The position numbers and the translations under genes are program-made. The notes below the pieces were generated by a model that was not told the DNA's origin, did not search any database, and worked only from the letters and a program-made list of their open reading frames with translations. This document shows, one piece after another, positions 26,268-37,548 of a stretch of 64,000 nucleotides of DNA. Numbering within the stretch: position 1 is the first letter of the stretch; each line of letters opens with the position of its first letter. The stretch comes from Acidovorax sp. FHTAMBA. Lineage in GTDB: Bacteria; Pseudomonadota; Gammaproteobacteria; Burkholderiales; Burkholderiaceae_C. The stretch spans positions 751,501 through 815,500 of the forward strand of contig NZ_CP152407.1 of assembly GCF_038958875.1 (NCBI RefSeq). Direction: 5' to 3'.

Positions 26268-27428
26268 ATGCTGAATTTCGACTTCCACAACCCCACCCAC
26301 ATCGCCTTCGGCCAAGGCCGCATTGCCGACTTGGCCAAGCTCGTGCCCGCTGCCGCCAAGGTGCTGATCCTCGTGGGTGGCGCCAGCGCCGAAAAGACCG
26401 GCACGCTGACCGAAGTGCGCGCCGCGCTGGGCGAGCGCCAGCACGCCACCTTCAGCGGCATCGAGCCCAACCCGAGTTACGAGACCTGCATGAAGGCCGT
26501 GGCGCAGATCCGCGAGGGCGGGTTTGACTTTTTGCTGGCCGTGGGCGGCGGCTCGGTGATCGACGCCACCAAGTTCATCGCGGCCGCCGTTCCGCTGGAG
26601 GGGGAGCCCTGGTCAATCCTTGAAAAATACGGCCGCAACGTGAAGAGTGCGCTGCCGTTTGGTGCTGTCCTCACGCTGCCCGCCACAGGCTCGGAGATGA
26701 ACAGCGGCAGCGTCATCACCCACCGCGCCAAGGGGGCCAAGCTGCCTTTCAGCAGCCGGCACACCTACCCGCAGTTCTCGGTGCTCGACCCCACCAAGAC
26801 CTACACCCTGCCGCCCCAGCAGCTGGCCAATGGCGTGGTGGATGCGTTTGTGCACACGGTGGAGCAGTACCTGACCTACCCGGTCAACGCGCCCGTGCAG
26901 GACCGTTTTGCCGAAGGCATCCTGCAGACGCTGATCGAGGTGGGCCCGCGCCTGCTGACAGCACAAGAGCCGGTGTATGACGACCGCGCCAACCTGATGT
27001 GGGCCGCCACCATGGCGCTCAACGGCCTCATCGGCGCCGGCGTGCCGCAGGACTGGGCCACGCACATGATCGGCCACGAGCTGACCGCGTTGCACGGCAT
27101 CGACCACGCGCGCACCTTGGCCATCGTGCTGCCCGCGCTGCTCAACGAGCGCCGGGTGGCCAAGCGCGAAAAGCTCTTGCAGTACGGCGAGCGCGTGTGG
27201 GGCATCACCACGGGCACCGACGACGAGCGCATCACCGCCGCCATCGAGCGCACGCGTGATTTCTTTGAAAGCATGGGCATCGCCACGCGCCTGTCGGGCT
27301 ACGGTCTGGGTGCCGAGGTGGTCACCACCGTGGTGGCGCAGCTCGAAGCGCATGGCATGGTGCAGCTGGGCGAGCAGCGCGAGATCACGCCCGCCGTGAG
27401 CCGTCGCATCCTCGAAGCCGCCCTGTAA
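26268..27428 (+). CDS. yqhD: YqhD-like iron/zinc-dependent aldehyde reductase
   Basis: The 386-residue protein is a group III metal-dependent alcohol dehydrogenase closest to YqhD, an NADPH-dependent reductase of short and reactive aldehydes. It shows the nucleotide site GGGSVIDATKFIA, LTLPATGSEMNSGSVIT, and the metal ligands in VVDAFVHTVEQY (Asp and His), HMIGHELTAL and GIDHARTLAIV. The ATG before LNFDFHNPTHIAFGQG matches the family start; a longer in-frame reading upstream crosses the LexA box and is not believable. A role in aldehyde detoxification fits the neighbouring VOC and DJ-1-type genes. Confidence 0.9.
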   Translation: MLNFDFHNPTHIAFGQGRIADLAKLVPAAAKVLILVGGASAEKTGTLTEVRAALGERQHATFSGIEPNPSYETCMKAVAQIREGGFDFLLAVGGGSVIDATKFIAAAVPLEGEPWSILEKYGRNVKSALPFGAVLTLPATGSEMNSGSVITHRAKGAKLPFSSRHTYPQFSVLDPTKTYTLPPQQLANGVVDAFVHTVEQYLTYPVNAPVQDRFAEGILQTLIEVGPRLLTAQEPVYDDRANLMWAATMALNGLIGAGVPQDWATHMIGHELTALHGIDHARTLAIVLPALLNERRVAKREKLLQYGERVWGITTGTDDERITAAIERTRDFFESMGIATRLSGYGLGAEVVTTVVAQLEAHGMVQLGEQREITPAVSRRILEAAL

Positions 27429-27746
27429 GCGGCCCGCCCAGGGCCGTCAATACCCTTGGGGCCGGGTTTGGTTTGTGCGCGTGGGTTAGAGTAAACCCTT
27501 ATCTTGCGGGAGAGAGGGGCGGCACCGCCCCCGCCGAAGGCGCAAACTCCCATCATCGCTCAGGCACACCGGACCGCAAGAGACCATCGCCGACTGGAGA
27601 GAGGCCGCCGCACTGCGCAACGCGGGCGGGGGCCCACCGAAGGGGCTGGCTGCCACCGCAGCTGAAACTCTCAGGTACCAAGGACAGGGGGAGAGGCGCC
27701 GCAGGCCCGTCATCGACGGGTACTGCTCAGCCCGAAATCCCTCTGG
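27429..27746. other. yqhD-mrcA intergenic region
   Basis: This 318-bp gap is almost entirely regulatory RNA: about 70 bp with a likely promoter (TTAGAGT near 27486), a tandem glycine riboswitch, and a 50-nt linker to the penicillin-binding protein start. The linker has a small perfect hairpin CCCGTC-ATC-GACGGG (27706-27720) without a T-run. No gene is seen. Confidence 0.7.
27495..27695 (+). promoter_or_regulatory. tandem glycine riboswitch
   Basis: Two glycine-binding aptamers are visible in series. Aptamer 1 has P1 CTTGCGG/CCGCAAG (27503-27509 with 27574-27580), the core GGGAGAG, GCCGAAGGCGCAAACTC and GCTCAGGCA. Aptamer 2 follows with GACTGGAGAG, ACCGAAGGGGC, AAACTCTCAGGTACC and AAGGACAGGGGGA. 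These match the conserved positions of the class, including the CTGGAGAG and GGACAG ends. The RNA is on the plus strand and the next gene is the penicillin-binding protein 51 nt later, not gcvT as usual. No clear terminator lies between, so control of translation or read-through is likely. Confidence 0.93.
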
Positions 27747-30125
<2,379 letters not shown>

Positions 30126-30395
30126 CAGCTATCAAAATTGAAGTGATACGGCGTCGCCGCACCGCGTTGGTTTCAAGGTGCGGTCACAGCGGACCGGGCT
30201 GAGGCGTGCTTCCCCGACCTGTGGCGCACTTTCTGGCGCGGCACCTGCGTTGAACTGCGATGGGTGCGGAACGCGCGGCAGCGCCATGCTGTAAGCCAAT
30301 GCCGCAAACCTGCCGGCATTGCGGGACAACGGGCCTTGTGGCTGGTACGGTGCCAGTTTGGTGTTTCACATCAACCCCTAACGAAAGCGACCTCC

Positions 30396-31079
30396 ATGGC
30401 ACACATCCTCATGGTTCTGACGTCCCACGACCAACTGGGCGACACCGGCAAAAAGACCGGATTCTGGCTGGAAGAGTTTGCAGCACCGTACTACGTGTTC
30501 AAGGATGCCGGCGCGCAGATCACGCTCGCGTCGCCCCGCGGCGGCCAGCCTCCGCTGGACCCCAAGAGCGACGACGAAGACGCCCAGACCGACGCAACGC
30601 GCCGCTTCAAGGCCGATGCCGAGGCGCAAAAACAGCTGGCCAGCACCGTGCCGCTGTCCAGCGTGAAGGCCGAGGACTTTGATGCCGTGTTCTACCCCGG
30701 CGGCCACGGCCCGCTGTGGGACCTGGCGGAAGACGCGCAGTCCATCGCGCTCATTGAAAAGACCTTTGCGGCCGGCAAGCCGCTGGCGCTGGTATGCCAC
30801 GCGCCCGGCGTGCTGCGCCACGCCAAGGCGCCCGACGGGTCGCCGCTGGTCAAGGGCAAGCAAGTGACCGGCTTCACCAACAGCGAAGAAGAGGCCGTGC
30901 AGCTGACGCACATCGTGCCGTTTCTGGTGGAAGACATGCTCAAGGCCAACGGTGGACACTATTCCAAAGGCACCGACTGGGCACCCCATGTGCTGACCGA
31001 TGGTGCGCTGATCACGGGGCAGAACCCGGCATCGTCGGAGCCGGGCGCAAAGGCTTTGCTCAGCCAACTGGGCAAGTGA
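30396..31079 (+). CDS. DJ-1/PfpI family protein, Hsp31-like glutamine amidotransferase fold
   Basis: The 227-residue protein has the DJ-1/PfpI fold with nucleophile Cys in LALVCHAPGVLR, the partner patterns FYPGGHGPLWDL and TGFTNSEEEAVQ, and an N-terminal MAHILMVLTSHDQLGDTGKKTGFWLEE that matches the class I glutamine-amidotransferase-like, Hsp31-related subgroup. Members act as glyoxalase III or holding chaperones. The start follows AACGAAAGCGACCTCC. It lies 270 bp after mrcA and is probably transcribed alone, ending at an intrinsic terminator. Together with VOC and YqhD-like genes it hints at reactive carbonyl defence. Confidence 0.88.
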   Translation: MAHILMVLTSHDQLGDTGKKTGFWLEEFAAPYYVFKDAGAQITLASPRGGQPPLDPKSDDEDAQTDATRRFKADAEAQKQLASTVPLSSVKAEDFDAVFYPGGHGPLWDLAEDAQSIALIEKTFAAGKPLALVCHAPGVLRHAKAPDGSPLVKGKQVTGFTNSEEEAVQLTHIVPFLVEDMLKANGGHYSKGTDWAPHVLTDGALITGQNPASSEPGAKALLSQLGK

Positions 31080-31092
31080 CCAACGCAAAGAA

Positions 31093-31112
31093 AAAGGGGC
31101 TTGGGCCCCTTT
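31093..31112 (+). terminator. intrinsic terminator after DJ-1/PfpI gene
   Basis: The hairpin AAAGGGGC-TTGG-GCCCCTTT has an uninterrupted 8-bp stem and starts 13 nt after the stop codon. An A-run precedes and a short T-run ends it, so it could also terminate transcription from the opposite strand. Confidence 0.75.
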
Positions 31113-31146
31113 CATGGAGCCGTGCTCTACTGCAACGGTGAAGAAC

Positions 31147-31208
31147 AATTCAAGCCAGATTGGCTTGTGGGGCTTGATGTATACGCGCTGGCAGCTATCA
31201 ATTTTGCG
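31147..31208 (-). repeat. 60-bp hairpin repeat, copy 5
   Basis: The reverse-orientation, diverged copy reads AATTCAAGCCAGATTGGC, GTATACGCGCTGGCAGCTAT and CAATTTTGCG. Confidence 0.75.
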
Positions 31209-31233
31209 TTTCTGGGTGCTGCATCGGAGCCCT

Positions 31234-31259
31234 GGCTTCGACAGGCTCAGCCCGAACGG
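31234..31259 (+). repeat. 26-bp GGCTTCGACA-type repeat, copy 1
   Basis: The sequence GGCTTCGACAGGCTCAGCC followed by CGAACGG recurs at 60947 (reverse), 61693 and 61735 with at most two changes. It is a short REP-like unit placed only in intergenic DNA here. Confidence 0.75.
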
Positions 31260-31330
31260 TTTGGGGCCAATCCGACGCATCCAACCAGCCAGGCAATCCG
31301 CACCCGCCCGTCGGCGTTGTGAAGCTGCTA

Positions 31331-33433
31331 TCAGGCAGAGGCCGGCGCCGGTGCATCCACTGCGCTGGCCTCCACTTCCACCAGACAGTCGTAGAACGTG
31401 GGCGCGCGGCCCAGGTCGGTCAGTGCCTGGCTGGTCACCTCGTTCACGTTGGTGCCGTTCAGCCCCAGCTTGCGCCACCAGATGCCCAGGCCGTTGACCA
31501 CACCGGGCCTTGCGCGGCGCGAGACGGCGGCGTGGCACAGGTAGCTGCCCCGGTCGTTGAACACGCGCACCACGGCGTCGTTGGCGATGCCCCGCGCTTC
31601 GGCGTCGTCGGGGTGGATTTCGAGCAGCGGGCGGCCCTCGATGGTGCGCAGGCTCTGCACGTTCACAAACGTGGAGTTCAAGAAGTTGCGCGCGGGCGGC
31701 GAGATCATGGCCAGCGGGTAGCGGGCGTCCGTGCCCTGCAGTTCGTAGTTGGGCAGGTGGTCGGGCAGGCCGTCCAGGCCCTGCGCGGCCAGGCGGGCGC
31801 TGTAGAACTCGCACTTTCCAGAGGGTGATGGGAAGTTGCCTTCGGCGAACGGCGCATCGGGCAGCGCCAGCGTGGCAAAGCCTTGGCTTTCAAGCAGTGC
31901 GTAGTCCACCGCATCGCCAAACGCCTGGCGGCACAGGGCCTCGTCGCTGTCGGCAAAGCCGGGCTCGGTGAAGCCCATGTGCGCCGCCAGGTCGCGGAAG
32001 ATCTGCGCATTGCTGCGCGCCTGGCCCTGCGGCGCGATCGCGGGGCGGTTGAGCACTACGTCGGTGTGGCCGTAGCTCAGGTGCACGTCCCAGTGTTCGA
32101 GTTGTGTGGTGGCGGGCAGGATGTAGTCGGCGTAGTCGGCCGTGTCGGTCTTGAAGTGCTCCAGCACCACGGTGAACAGGTCTTCGCGCGCAAAGCCTTG
32201 CACCACCTTGCCCGAGTCGGGCGCCACGGCCACGGGATTGCTGTTGTAGACCACGATGGCCTCCACCTTCGGGCCGAAGGCGGGCGCGGCCTCGCGCAGC
32301 AGGTCGTCGCCAATGGTGACCATGTTGAGGGTGCGGGCCGTACCACCCGTTGTCCGTTGAGGCATCAGGTCGGGCCGCTGCAGCACCGCGCGCTGCACGG
32401 GGAACTGACCGGAGCTCGACAGCAGCATGCCGCCCGCGCGGTGGCGCCAGGCACCGGTGAGCGCGGGCAGGCAGGCCACGGCGCGCACGGCATTGCCGCC
32501 GCCGCGCACACGCTGCATGCCGTAGTTCAGGCGGATGGCGGCGGGCTTCGTGGTGCCATAGTCCCTGGCCAGCTGACGAATCTGTTCTACCGGAATGCCG
32601 CAGACCTCGGCCGCGCGTTCGGGTGGCCATTGCAGGGCGCGTTCGCGCAGCGGTTCCCAGCCCAGCGTATGGTGGGCGATGTAGTCGTGGTCCAGCCAGT
32701 TGTGCGTGATCAGTTCGTGCATCAGCGCCAGGGCCAGCGCGGCGTCGGTGCCCGGGCGCAGGGCGATGTGCTCATGGCATTTGTCGGCCGTCTCGCTCTT
32801 GCGCGGGTCGATGCACACCAGCTTGGCGCCGTTGCGTTTGGCCTGCTGCGCGTAGCGCCAGAAGTGCAGGTTGCTGCCAATGGAGTTGCTGCCCCAGATC
32901 AGGATGAGCTGCGATTCGGCGAAAAACTCCACCTTCATGCCCACCTTGCCGCCCAGCGTCTGCGTGAGCGCCTCGGCCCCGGCCGACGCGCAGATGGTGC
33001 GGTCGAGCTGCGATGCGCCCAGCTGGTGGAAAAAGCGCCGGTCCATGCTCTCACCCTGCACCATGCCCATGGTGCCGGCGTAGCTGTAGGGCAGGATGGC
33101 CTCGGGCGCGCGTGCGGCGATGGCCTTCAGGCGCTGTGCGATGTCCGTCAGTGCCTCGTCCCAGCTGACCGGGGTGAACTGCCCGCTGCCCTTGGCACCC
33201 GTGCGTTTGAGCGGTGTGAGGATGCGCTCGGCGTGGTAGGTGCGTTCGGTGTATTTGCTCACCTTGGCGCACAGCACGCCGTCGGTGTGGGAGTGTGCGG
33301 GGTTGCCTTGCACGCGGGTGGCGATGCCGTTTTCCACGGTGGTCAGCAGCGCGCAGGTGTCCGGGCAGTCGTGGGGGCACGCGCCCCGTACGGTGGAGGA
33401 ATCTGCCGATGGGTGGGTGGGCGAAATGGGCAT
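31331..33433 (-). CDS. molybdopterin-dependent oxidoreductase
   Basis: This 700-residue protein is a DMSO-reductase-family Mo-bis-MGD enzyme. The N-terminal cluster motif GACPHDCPDTCALL with GVLCAKVSKY (about residues 15-55) binds a [4Fe-4S] cluster, and the molybdopterin domains follow with LILIWGSNSIGSNLHFW, LVCIDPRKSETADKCHEHIAL and the C-terminal dinucleotide-binding domain (about 580-690, LLEIHPDDAEARGI). No twin-Arg leader is seen, so it is probably cytoplasmic. No electron-transfer partner lies next to it and the substrate is unknown. The ATG (MPISPTHP) was chosen because a much longer reading adds a non-conserved tail; no strong ribosome site is visible. Confidence 0.88.
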   Translation of the reverse strand: MPISPTHPSADSSTVRGACPHDCPDTCALLTTVENGIATRVQGNPAHSHTDGVLCAKVSKYTERTYHAERILTPLKRTGAKGSGQFTPVSWDEALTDIAQRLKAIAARAPEAILPYSYAGTMGMVQGESMDRRFFHQLGASQLDRTICASAGAEALTQTLGGKVGMKVEFFAESQLILIWGSNSIGSNLHFWRYAQQAKRNGAKLVCIDPRKSETADKCHEHIALRPGTDAALALALMHELITHNWLDHDYIAHHTLGWEPLRERALQWPPERAAEVCGIPVEQIRQLARDYGTTKPAAIRLNYGMQRVRGGGNAVRAVACLPALTGAWRHRAGGMLLSSSGQFPVQRAVLQRPDLMPQRTTGGTARTLNMVTIGDDLLREAAPAFGPKVEAIVVYNSNPVAVAPDSGKVVQGFAREDLFTVVLEHFKTDTADYADYILPATTQLEHWDVHLSYGHTDVVLNRPAIAPQGQARSNAQIFRDLAAHMGFTEPGFADSDEALCRQAFGDAVDYALLESQGFATLALPDAPFAEGNFPSPSGKCEFYSARLAAQGLDGLPDHLPNYELQGTDARYPLAMISPPARNFLNSTFVNVQSLRTIEGRPLLEIHPDDAEARGIANDAVVRVFNDRGSYLCHAAVSRRARPGVVNGLGIWWRKLGLNGTNVNEVTSQALTDLGRAPTFYDCLVEVEASAVDAPAPASA

Positions 33434-33627
33434 GGCTATTGCTGTGGGGTAACGGTCAGTACACTTAGGGTTATTACCAAGGCGCACCACCGCTGCGGTT
33501 ACAGAGCGCCGTGAGCAGGCGGAATCATGGTTGCGGGCGTCGGCACTGGCGCTGTCCGTGTTCCGGCCCCCAAGGGCCATGCCTTGCAGTGGCAACCGTT
33601 TTACTTTCAGATAGACAGGATTTCACC
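33434..33627. other. divergent intergenic region
   Basis: This 194-bp gap separates the molybdopterin oxidoreductase gene from the LivK-like gene. It should hold both promoters. I could not assign a specific operator. Confidence 0.4.
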
Positions 33628-34776
33628 ATGAACCACAAGGGCTTGGGACGCAGGCAGTTTTCCGTTGGCCTGGGTGCCGCCGCGCTCGGGGGCTTTCACC
33701 TGGCACACGCCCAGAGCGAAGGCCGCATCGTGCTCGGCCAGTCTGCCGCCTTCACGGGCCCCGCAGCCCAGCTGGGCGTGCAGTTCAACCTGGGTGCCAA
33801 GCTGTATTTTGACCAGCTCAACGCGCAGGGCGGCGTGGGCAAGCGCACGATCGAAATCCGCACCATGGACGATGGCTACGAGCCCGACCGCTGCGCCGAA
33901 AACACCCGCAAGCTCATTGCCGAAGATGTGTTTGCCCTGTTTGGCTATATCGGCACGCCCACCAGCCTTGCAGCCCTGCCGATCTTCACCAAGGAGCGGG
34001 TGCCGTTTTTTGGCCCCTTCACGGGTGCCGAGGCGCTGCGCCAGCCGTTCAACCGGCTGATCTTTCATGTGCGCGCCTCGTACTACGACGAAACCGCGCT
34101 CATCGTCCGCCAGCTGACCAATCTGGGCCTGCAGAAGATCGCGGTGTTCCACCAGAACGACGCCTACGGCAAGGCGGGGCTCGACGGCGTGACCCGCGCG
34201 CTGGCGGAACTCAAGCTCGCGCCGGTGGCCACGGCCACGGTGGAGCGCAATTCAACCGACGTGAAGATGGCGGTGGAAAAGCTGGTGGCTGCCAAGCCCG
34301 ATGCTGTGGTGCAGATCTCGGCCTATTCCGCTGCGGCTGCGTTTGTGCGTGCCGCGCGCAAGGCGGGCTATGGCGGTACGTTCTACAACGTGTCGTTTGT
34401 GGGCACGCAGGCGCTGGCCGACGAGCTGGGCAAGGACGGTGCGGGTGTGGTGGTGTCGCAGGTGGTGCCCTCGCCCTACCAGCCCTCGCGCCAGATCACG
34501 CGCGAGTTTCTGGAGGCCATCAAGAAGGGCGGCGACAAGGTGCAGGCCAATTACTCCAGCATGGAAGGCTTCCTCGCCGCCCGCATCTTTGCCGAAGGCC
34601 TGCGCCAGTCGCAAAACGGCGGCAAGCTCACGCGCGAAGGCCTCATCACCGGCATCGAGTCGCTGGGCAGCCAGGTGATCTCGGGGTTTCCGGTAACGTT
34701 CAGCTCGGCCAGCCACGCGGCATCCAAATTTGTCGAAATGTCGATGCTGACCGGCGACGGGCGCGTGAGGACCTGA
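33628..34776 (+). CDS. LivK-like ABC transporter substrate-binding protein
   Basis: The 382-residue periplasmic protein has a twin-Arg-containing leader (GLGRRQFSVGLGAAALGGFHLAHAQ, cut near residue 29) followed by a type I periplasmic binding fold of the leucine/amide-binding class. Family features are IVLGQSAAFTGPAAQLG, IRTMDDGYEPDRCAEN and FHQNDAYGKAGLDG. No permease or ATPase genes are next to it, so it either serves a distant transporter or acts in sensing. The ligand is unknown; many such proteins bind branched amino acids or aromatic acids. ACAGGA lies 8 nt before the ATG. Confidence 0.9.
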   Translation: MNHKGLGRRQFSVGLGAAALGGFHLAHAQSEGRIVLGQSAAFTGPAAQLGVQFNLGAKLYFDQLNAQGGVGKRTIEIRTMDDGYEPDRCAENTRKLIAEDVFALFGYIGTPTSLAALPIFTKERVPFFGPFTGAEALRQPFNRLIFHVRASYYDETALIVRQLTNLGLQKIAVFHQNDAYGKAGLDGVTRALAELKLAPVATATVERNSTDVKMAVEKLVAAKPDAVVQISAYSAAAAFVRAARKAGYGGTFYNVSFVGTQALADELGKDGAGVVVSQVVPSPYQPSRQITREFLEAIKKGGDKVQANYSSMEGFLAARIFAEGLRQSQNGGKLTREGLITGIESLGSQVISGFPVTFSSASHAASKFVEMSMLTGDGRVRT

Positions 34777-34829
34777 CGGGGTGCCGGGGTGCCGGGGTGC
34801 CCGCCGAGGCCCCCGGCACCGGCAGGTGA

Positions 34830-36002
34830 TCAGCCCAGGGTGCGCGTGCGCGCCAGGCCTTGCATGAAGGCCTCGCAACGCGCGAGTTGCTCCAGGCTCA
34901 CATACTCATCCGGCTGGTGGGCCTGCCGGATGCTGCCGGGGCCGCACACCACGGTGGAGATGCCTGCGTTCTTGAACAGGCCCGCCTCGGTGCCAAAGGC
35001 CACCAAGGTGGTGTGCTTTTCGCCGCTCAGCTCCTGCGCCAGGCGCGTCACCGGGTCGTCCTTGCTGCCCAGAAAACTCGGGATCTCGCAGATGGTCTCG
35101 AACTCGAAGCCCGCTGCGGGCGCCACCTTCTTCATCGCAGGCTCCAGCGACTTGGCGTAGGCCACCACCTCGGACTGCATCTGCGCCGCATTGGCCGTGG
35201 GCAGGTCGCGGAACTCGTAGCGGAACTCGGCGTCGCGCGGCACCACGTTGTCGGCAATGCCGCCGTGGAACTGGCCCACGCTGGTGGTCGAGAACGGCAC
35301 GTCAAAGCCCTCGAAGCGGGGCTCGTTCTTTTCAAAGCCTTCCGCCATGTCGCGCACCCGGCCCACCACGCGGGCGGCCATCTCGATGGCGTTGACCGAA
35401 TGCGGCGTGAGGGACGAATGCGCCTCCTTGCCACGCACGCAGCACTTGTAGCGGTACACGCCTTTGTGCGCGATGGCGGGGATCATGCTGGTGGGCTCGC
35501 CCACGATGCAGGCCAGGGGCTTGATGTTCGCGTCGCGCAGGTCGGCGATGAGTTCCTTCACGCCAAAGCAGCCAATTTCCTCCTCGTAGCTGAACGCGTA
35601 GTGGAGGGCGAACGGCGCATCGCTGTTCAGGAACTGCTCGGCCTGCGACACGGCCACGCCGATGAAGGCCTTCATGTCGGCGCTGCCGCGCCCGTACAGG
35701 CTCGGGCCTTCCGGGCCGTCCTTGATCAGCGCACTCAGCGGGTCCATGGTCCAGTCCTGCCCGTCCCACGGCACCGTGTCGGTGTGGCCCGAGAGGATCA
35801 CGCCGGCGGGTTTGCCTTCGCCCAGCGTGGCGAACAGGTTGGCCTTGGTCTTGTCCTCATTGAAGGTCAGGCGGCTTTTCACGCCCAGCCTGGCCAGGTG
35901 GTCGCGGATGAAATGGATCAGCTCCAGGTTGGAGTTATGGCTGACGGTGTTCATGCGCACCAGGGTTTGCGCAAGTTCGAGGGCGTGGGGGGAGAGTGTC
36001 AT
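34830..36002 (-). CDS. argE: acetylornithine deacetylase
   Basis: This 390-residue M20 metallopeptidase-family enzyme matches ArgE, which removes the acetyl group from N-acetylornithine in arginine synthesis. Zinc-site motifs are SGHTDTVPWDG, YGRGSADMKAF, the catalytic EEEIGCFG and VGEPTSM, with the dimerisation domain from about residue 180 (KGVYRYKCCVRGKEAHSS). The ATG (MTLSPHALEL) replaces a TTG four codons upstream. It is divergent from another M20 gene only 77 bp away. Assignment to ArgE rather than a related amidohydrolase rests on overall pattern. Confidence 0.85.
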   Translation of the reverse strand: MTLSPHALELAQTLVRMNTVSHNSNLELIHFIRDHLARLGVKSRLTFNEDKTKANLFATLGEGKPAGVILSGHTDTVPWDGQDWTMDPLSALIKDGPEGPSLYGRGSADMKAFIGVAVSQAEQFLNSDAPFALHYAFSYEEEIGCFGVKELIADLRDANIKPLACIVGEPTSMIPAIAHKGVYRYKCCVRGKEAHSSLTPHSVNAIEMAARVVGRVRDMAEGFEKNEPRFEGFDVPFSTTSVGQFHGGIADNVVPRDAEFRYEFRDLPTANAAQMQSEVVAYAKSLEPAMKKVAPAAGFEFETICEIPSFLGSKDDPVTRLAQELSGEKHTTLVAFGTEAGLFKNAGISTVVCGPGSIRQAHQPDEYVSLEQLARCEAFMQGLARTRTLG

Positions 36003-36079
36003 GTTGCAGTGCAAATAAACCCGGGGTGGCGCAAGGGGTGGTCAGCGGGCTAGACTGTGAGATCGTAAGGACACATATC

Positions 36080-37285
36080 ATGAACGTTATCGACTCCATC
36101 GTCACCCAGGCGGCCAGTATTGCAGCGGTGCGCCGGGATATTCACGCCCACCCCGAACTCTGCTTTGAAGAGGTGCGCACCGCCGACGTGGTGGCGCAAA
36201 AGCTTACCGAGTGGGGCATCCCCATCCACCGGGGCCTGGGCAAGACCGGCGTGGTGGGCATTGTCAAGGGGCGCGACGGTGGCGCCAGTGGCCGGGCCAT
36301 TGGCCTGCGCGCCGACATGGACGCCCTGCCCATGCAGGAGTTCAACACCTTCGCCCACGCCAGCAAACACCAGGGCAAGATGCACGCCTGCGGCCACGAC
36401 GGCCACGTGGCCATGCTGCTGGCGGCAGCGCAGCACTTTGCCAAGCACCGCAACTTTGATGGCACCGTGTACCTGATCTTCCAGCCGGCAGAAGAGGGCG
36501 GCGGCGGTGCCCGCGTGATGATCGAAGACGGCCTGTTCGAGCAGTTCCCCATGGAGGCCGTGTACGGCATGCACAACTGGCCCGGCATGCCGGTGGGCAC
36601 CTTTGCCGTGAGCCCCGGCCCGGTGATGGCATCGACCAGCGAGTTCAAGGTCACCATCCGCGGCAAGGGCGGCCATGCGGCACTGCCGCACACCGGCATC
36701 GACCCCGTGCCGATCGCCTGCGGCATGGTGCAGACCTTCCAGACCATCATCAGCCGCAACAAGAAGCCGGTGGACGCGGGCGTGATCTCGGTCACCATGA
36801 TCCATGCGGGCGAGGCCACCAACGTGGTGCCCGACAGCGTCGAGTTGCAGGGCACGGTGCGCACCTTCACCACCGAGGTGACGGACCTCATCGAAAAGCG
36901 CATGCGCCAGATCGCCGAGCACCACTGCGCCGCGCACGATGCCACCTGCGAGTTCGAGTTCGTGCGCAACTACCCGCCCACCGTCAACTCGCCTGCCGAG
37001 GCCGAGTTTGCCCGCAAGGTGATGGCCGGCATCGTGGGCGAAGAGCGCGTGGTGGCGCAAGAGCCCACCATGGGCGCCGAAGACTTTGCGTACATGCTGC
37101 AGGCCAAGCCCGGCGCGTACTGCTTCATCGCCAACGGCGATGGCGCCCACCGCGAGATGGGCCACGGCGGCGGCCCCTGCATGCTGCACAACCCCAGCTA
37201 CGACTTCAACGACGACCTGATCCCGCTGGGCGCGACCTACTGGGTCAAGCTGGCCGAAGAGTGGCTGGCTCAGCCGGCGGCCTGA
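36080..37285 (+). CDS. M20 family amidohydrolase, HipO-like
   Basis: The 401-residue protein belongs to the M20D aminoacylase/hippurate hydrolase group. Metal-binding and catalytic patterns are visible: RRDIHAHPELCFEE, LRADMDALPMQE, HACGHDGHVAMLLAAA, FQPAEEGGGGARVM and GAEDFAYML. It would hydrolyse N-acyl amino acids such as hippurate; the exact substrate is unknown. GTAAGGA precedes the ATG. It shares a short divergent region with argE, suggesting the two amidohydrolases may be regulated together. A GC-rich repeat follows the stop. Confidence 0.9.
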   Translation: MNVIDSIVTQAASIAAVRRDIHAHPELCFEEVRTADVVAQKLTEWGIPIHRGLGKTGVVGIVKGRDGGASGRAIGLRADMDALPMQEFNTFAHASKHQGKMHACGHDGHVAMLLAAAQHFAKHRNFDGTVYLIFQPAEEGGGGARVMIEDGLFEQFPMEAVYGMHNWPGMPVGTFAVSPGPVMASTSEFKVTIRGKGGHAALPHTGIDPVPIACGMVQTFQTIISRNKKPVDAGVISVTMIHAGEATNVVPDSVELQGTVRTFTTEVTDLIEKRMRQIAEHHCAAHDATCEFEFVRNYPPTVNSPAEAEFARKVMAGIVGEERVVAQEPTMGAEDFAYMLQAKPGAYCFIANGDGAHREMGHGGGPCMLHNPSYDFNDDLIPLGATYWVKLAEEWLAQPAA

Positions 37286-37291
37286 AGTGAA

Positions 37292-37425
37292 ACACCCCCT
37301 GAGTCGCTTCGCGCCTTCCCCCTCTCTCGCCTCGCTGCGCGAGCCGGGAGGGGGACGCCCCCAGCGCGGCGGGGCGGCCCTTGCGCGGGGGCGCTGGTTT
37401 AGAGCGCGCCAGTTTCATGCGTCGC
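37292..37425. repeat. gene-end GC-rich repeat, copy 3
   Basis: The sequence ACACCCCCTGAGTCGCTTCG, GAGGGGGACGCCCCCAGC, GGGGCGGCCCTTGCGCGGGG and GCGCGCCAGTTTCATGCG is a reverse-orientation relative of the element at 20322. It lies after the HipO-like gene and has no coding features. Confidence 0.6.
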
Positions 37426-37548
37426 GGGTGGCGCACAGCGCAACGGGCAACTGATACCCGTTGCGGTTTTTGTCCTAAAGCTCTGGCGTCCCTGTGTGCT
37501 CCGGGTGTTCTTTTTTGTTTCCAATCCTGTTCACGAAAGCAACTGCCC

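Noticed and set aside
27706..27720. Intrinsic terminator as riboswitch expression platform
   Set aside because: The hairpin CCCGTC-ATC-GACGGG is perfect but short and is not followed by a T-run, so a terminator call is not supported.
31883..33514. A 543-codon plus-strand frame opposite the molybdopterin oxidoreductase
   Set aside because: The minus-strand reading has a complete Mo-enzyme with cluster ligands; the plus reading is a GC-bias shadow.
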